Below the pieces are notes generated by a model. The model saw only the letters and a program-made list of their open reading frames with translations. It searched no databases and was not told where the DNA came from. Positions 7,062-8,744 of a stretch of DNA of 8,744 nt are shown here, piece by piece. The stretch comes from Vulcanimicrobiota bacterium. GTDB lineage: Bacteria > Vulcanimicrobiota > Vulcanimicrobiia > Vulcanimicrobiales > Vulcanimicrobiaceae. A program made the position numbers and the translations under genes. Every line of letters begins with the position of its first letter. The stretch's first letter is position 1. Where the stretch lies: the NCBI GenBank assembly GCA_003167055.1, contig PMUE01000080.1, forward strand, positions 1 through 8,744, in the 5' to 3' direction.

Positions 7062-8444
7062 CTACGGACGAATGCGATAGATCAGGTTTGCTTGATCGTC
7101 TGCGACGAAGACACTTCCCTGCGAGCCCACGGTGACGCCGGTTGCGCGCCCGGTCCGGCTCGTACACCCGGATTGGAACCCTTTCACGAGGGCGCTATAC
7201 TGCGCCGTCGGGCTTTGTGATCCCCAGGCCGTCATCGCGGTCACCGGCGTATCGCCGCTCATCGGCACGTAGTCAACTTCCGGCGCAAAGGTGCAGCTGC
7301 TGCCACTGCTGGTGCCGTGCCACGAGCCGTGGCTGCTGACAAGTAATGCGCCTTTGTAGGTCGCCGGGAAGACGTAGCTTCCGGTCTGATTGGCCGGGTA
7401 GATCGCGGCGCCGATATGCGTGATATAGGCGGGAAATTCGACGAGCGGCTGCGCTTGCGGGTTGCAGTTTGCGGGGGCACCCGCGCCGCTGGTGTAGAGC
7501 ATGTGATTCTCTTCGCAATACGGCCATCCATAGTTGGCGACGCCGCCGGCGCGCGCTGCAGCCGCGGTCACGTCGTCCATGAATTCGTATGGATGGTAGT
7601 AGGTGAGATCATCTTGCCCTGCCCCGCCGGCCCAAAGGTGACCCGTCGCGGGATCGACCGCAAGTGCGATCGCGTTACGGATGTGCTGCGCAAAGACAGT
7701 GGGATTTGAGGAACCGCTTAGCGGCATCGAGACAATTGCGGCGCGCTGCGGATCGGTTTCTCCCGTGCAGCCATTGCACGAAGAACCCATGCTCGCGTAG
7801 AGCGTCGATCCGGAAACAGCAACCGAGGTCGAGGTATGATAGTCGCCGTCGCCGGGATTGGCTGTCGGACCGGTGCGTACGGTCGCAATCGCTTGAAGAT
7901 TTTCTGCTGTGAGGTCGCCGTCTTTATACGGCGTCGACCAGACGTGGTATTCGGTTGAGATAAAGATCGTGCACGTGGCTTGCGAGAACGCGACGCCTTC
8001 GGCGTTGTTGATGCCGGTGCTCGGTTCATTGGGCGGAACCGTCTCCGAAATTGTTGCGAAGACTTGCGGTTGGCCCGCGGCGCCGCTGCCTTCAGCATTC
8101 GGCACGATGTAGACGCTGCTGTTGCCGGTTCCAACCAGCAGATCGCCGTTCGGTAATCCGACGAGCTCACGCGCGCTGCCGATGCTCGCAATGGTTTGAA
8201 TGACGAGGCCGCTCTGCACCGTAAGTGCCGGCGTCGACGGGGTCATGCCGGTGGTAAACGTCGAGGCCTTTGCTCCGGAGCATCCGGATCTCGGGTTCGA
8301 TCCGCCGCTTGGCTGCGACGTCGGCGTCGGTGTGGCTGCAACCGTTGCCGGTCCGCTACTGCTTCCACCGCCACCACAACTGATGATCGCAACGGCGCCG
8401 CAAAGCGCAATCGCGGCCCCTACGAGGATCCGCTGCTTGCTCAC
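7062..8444 (-). CDS. Lipoprotein PQQ-type sugar/sorbosone dehydrogenase-like protein
   Basis: This 460-residue protein is a larger paralogue of the dehydrogenase that ends the cluster. A lipoprotein signal ends in the lipobox AIISC, with Cys 23 as the lipidated residue. A GGGGSSSG and TPTPTSQPSGG linker (about 24-50) follows, then the beta-propeller dehydrogenase domain (about 75-460). Visible family marks are VGLPNGDLLVGTG (about 95-107), DYHTSTSVAV (His 203, the position of the catalytic base in soluble glucose dehydrogenases), CNGC (223-226), HIRNAIAL (Arg 256), LWAGGAGQDDL, YHPYEFMDD, NYGWPYCEE (about 304-312), SHGSWHG and the terminal SVFVADDQANLIYRIRP. The protein is probably anchored in a membrane facing the periplasm and oxidises sugars with PQQ and calcium; cofactor and substrate are inferred. 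GTG 8444 is chosen because it opens the lipoprotein signal and overlaps the phosphofructokinase stop as GTGA. No Shine-Dalgarno is visible, so coupling to the upstream gene is likely. Confidence 0.9.
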   Translation of the reverse strand: MSKQRILVGAAIALCGAVAIISCGGGGSSSGPATVAATPTPTSQPSGGSNPRSGCSGAKASTFTTGMTPSTPALTVQSGLVIQTIASIGSARELVGLPNGDLLVGTGNSSVYIVPNAEGSGAAGQPQVFATISETVPPNEPSTGINNAEGVAFSQATCTIFISTEYHVWSTPYKDGDLTAENLQAIATVRTGPTANPGDGDYHTSTSVAVSGSTLYASMGSSCNGCTGETDPQRAAIVSMPLSGSSNPTVFAQHIRNAIALAVDPATGHLWAGGAGQDDLTYYHPYEFMDDVTAAAARAGGVANYGWPYCEENHMLYTSGAGAPANCNPQAQPLVEFPAYITHIGAAIYPANQTGSYVFPATYKGALLVSSHGSWHGTSSGSSCTFAPEVDYVPMSGDTPVTAMTAWGSQSPTAQYSALVKGFQSGCTSRTGRATGVTVGSQGSVFVADDQANLIYRIRP

Positions 8445-8744
8445 GCATGCTTTTTACCCAGGAACTGCGCCCGAAACACACCCGGCGATAGGTTGGTTTG
8501 GGCAGCTAGCTGCGCAAGTTGCGGTTCCTCGAGGTCCGACGGCTCAAGACGGACCATATAGTCGCGGGCGACCGCGTAGGCTTCAGCGCTCACATCGACC
8601 AGACGCGTGCGGATACGCCCGGTCGTTGGATCGAGCAGATTTTCGAGCGCTACCGGTTGCACGCGTCCGCCGAACAGCGCGATCAGCGCGCCGCTGCCGC
8701 CCGAAAGCAAGTAGCGTACAGCGCCGTATCCTAACGTGCGCGTG
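8441..8744 (-). CDS. 6-phosphofructokinase, C-terminal part (gene runs off the right edge)
   Basis: The last 100 residues of a phosphofructokinase are visible; the start and the active site lie beyond the window. The fragment reads TRTLGYGAVRYLLSGGSGAL, then GGRVQPVALENLLDPTTGR, then VDVSAEAYAVARDYMVRLEP, and ends in a short helical tail (...QFLGKKHA). LGYxAVRYLL, GGSGAxI, the DPxTGR segment and the YMxRLEPxD tail match what I recall of the long clade of PfkA-family enzymes of about 400 residues that use ATP or pyrophosphate to phosphorylate fructose 6-phosphate in glycolysis. The phosphoryl donor cannot be told, because the deciding residues are upstream. It is cytosolic, unlike the rest of the cluster. 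The TGA stop overlaps the GTG of the lipoprotein dehydrogenase by 4 bases. Confidence 0.85.
   Translation of the reverse strand, partial: TRTLGYGAVRYLLSGGSGALIALFGGRVQPVALENLLDPTTGRIRTRLVDVSAEAYAVARDYMVRLEPSDLEEPQLAQLAAQTNLSPGVFRAQFLGKKHA

Noticed and set aside
7768..7779. Possible haem c site in the dehydrogenase (CNGC)
   Set aside because: The motif lacks the following histidine of CxxCH; it is the GSSCNxC motif typical of sorbosone dehydrogenase homologues.

Overview
The window is bacterial, moderately GC-rich DNA. It holds the 3' part of a 23S rRNA gene, a 5S rRNA gene and a transcription terminator. These are followed by two small plus-strand genes and then a tightly packed minus-strand gene cluster that runs off the right edge. 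Signal peptides, a lipobox with a GGGGSSS/TPTPT linker and Sec-secreted S9 peptidases suggest a free-living, probably diderm bacterium with much secreted enzymology. The style recalls Eremiobacterota/Vulcanimicrobiota or Acidobacteria-like soil bacteria, but that is only an impression; a search with the rRNA exons would decide it.

Region 1 (1-1183), rRNA. The 23S sequence aligns base for base with E. coli domain V/VI numbering, but 289 extra bases (199-487) lie between the equivalents of U2473 and C2474, in the apical loop of helix 89. This insert is not an ORF and not a simple spacer. It can be folded by hand into a complete group I intron: P1 with a U.G at the 5' splice site, P2, P3, P4, P5, P6, P7 with a bulged C, P7.1/P7.2, P8 and P9, a J8/7 of AAGGTA, a P10, and a terminal G. 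P7.1/P7.2 point to subgroup IA. It carries no homing endonuclease. This is the most interesting item in the window. After the 23S come a strong spacer hairpin, the 5S gene (about 1015-1132) and a Rho-independent terminator (1141-1183).

Region 2 (1184-2019), two plus-strand genes: a small exported protein of unknown function, and a DUF1801/YdhG-like (frataxin-fold) protein whose 3' end overlaps the end of the opposing cluster by 22 bp.

Region 3 (1998-8744), a minus-strand cluster transcribed from right to left. In order it encodes the C-terminus of a 6-phosphofructokinase; a PQQ-type sugar/sorbosone dehydrogenase-like lipoprotein; an exported S9 prolyl-oligopeptidase-family peptidase; a second S9 peptidase; and a second, non-lipidated sugar dehydrogenase-like protein. 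The junctions are GTGA (4-nt overlap), a 23-nt gap with a strong Shine-Dalgarno, ATGA (4-nt overlap) and a 25-nt overlap, so the genes are very likely co-transcribed and partly translationally coupled. The four exported proteins form two paralogous pairs in the mirror order dehydrogenase-peptidase-peptidase-dehydrogenase. A plausible reading is extracytoplasmic sugar oxidation plus peptide scavenging, tied to glycolysis through the leading phosphofructokinase gene. The functional link is inference.
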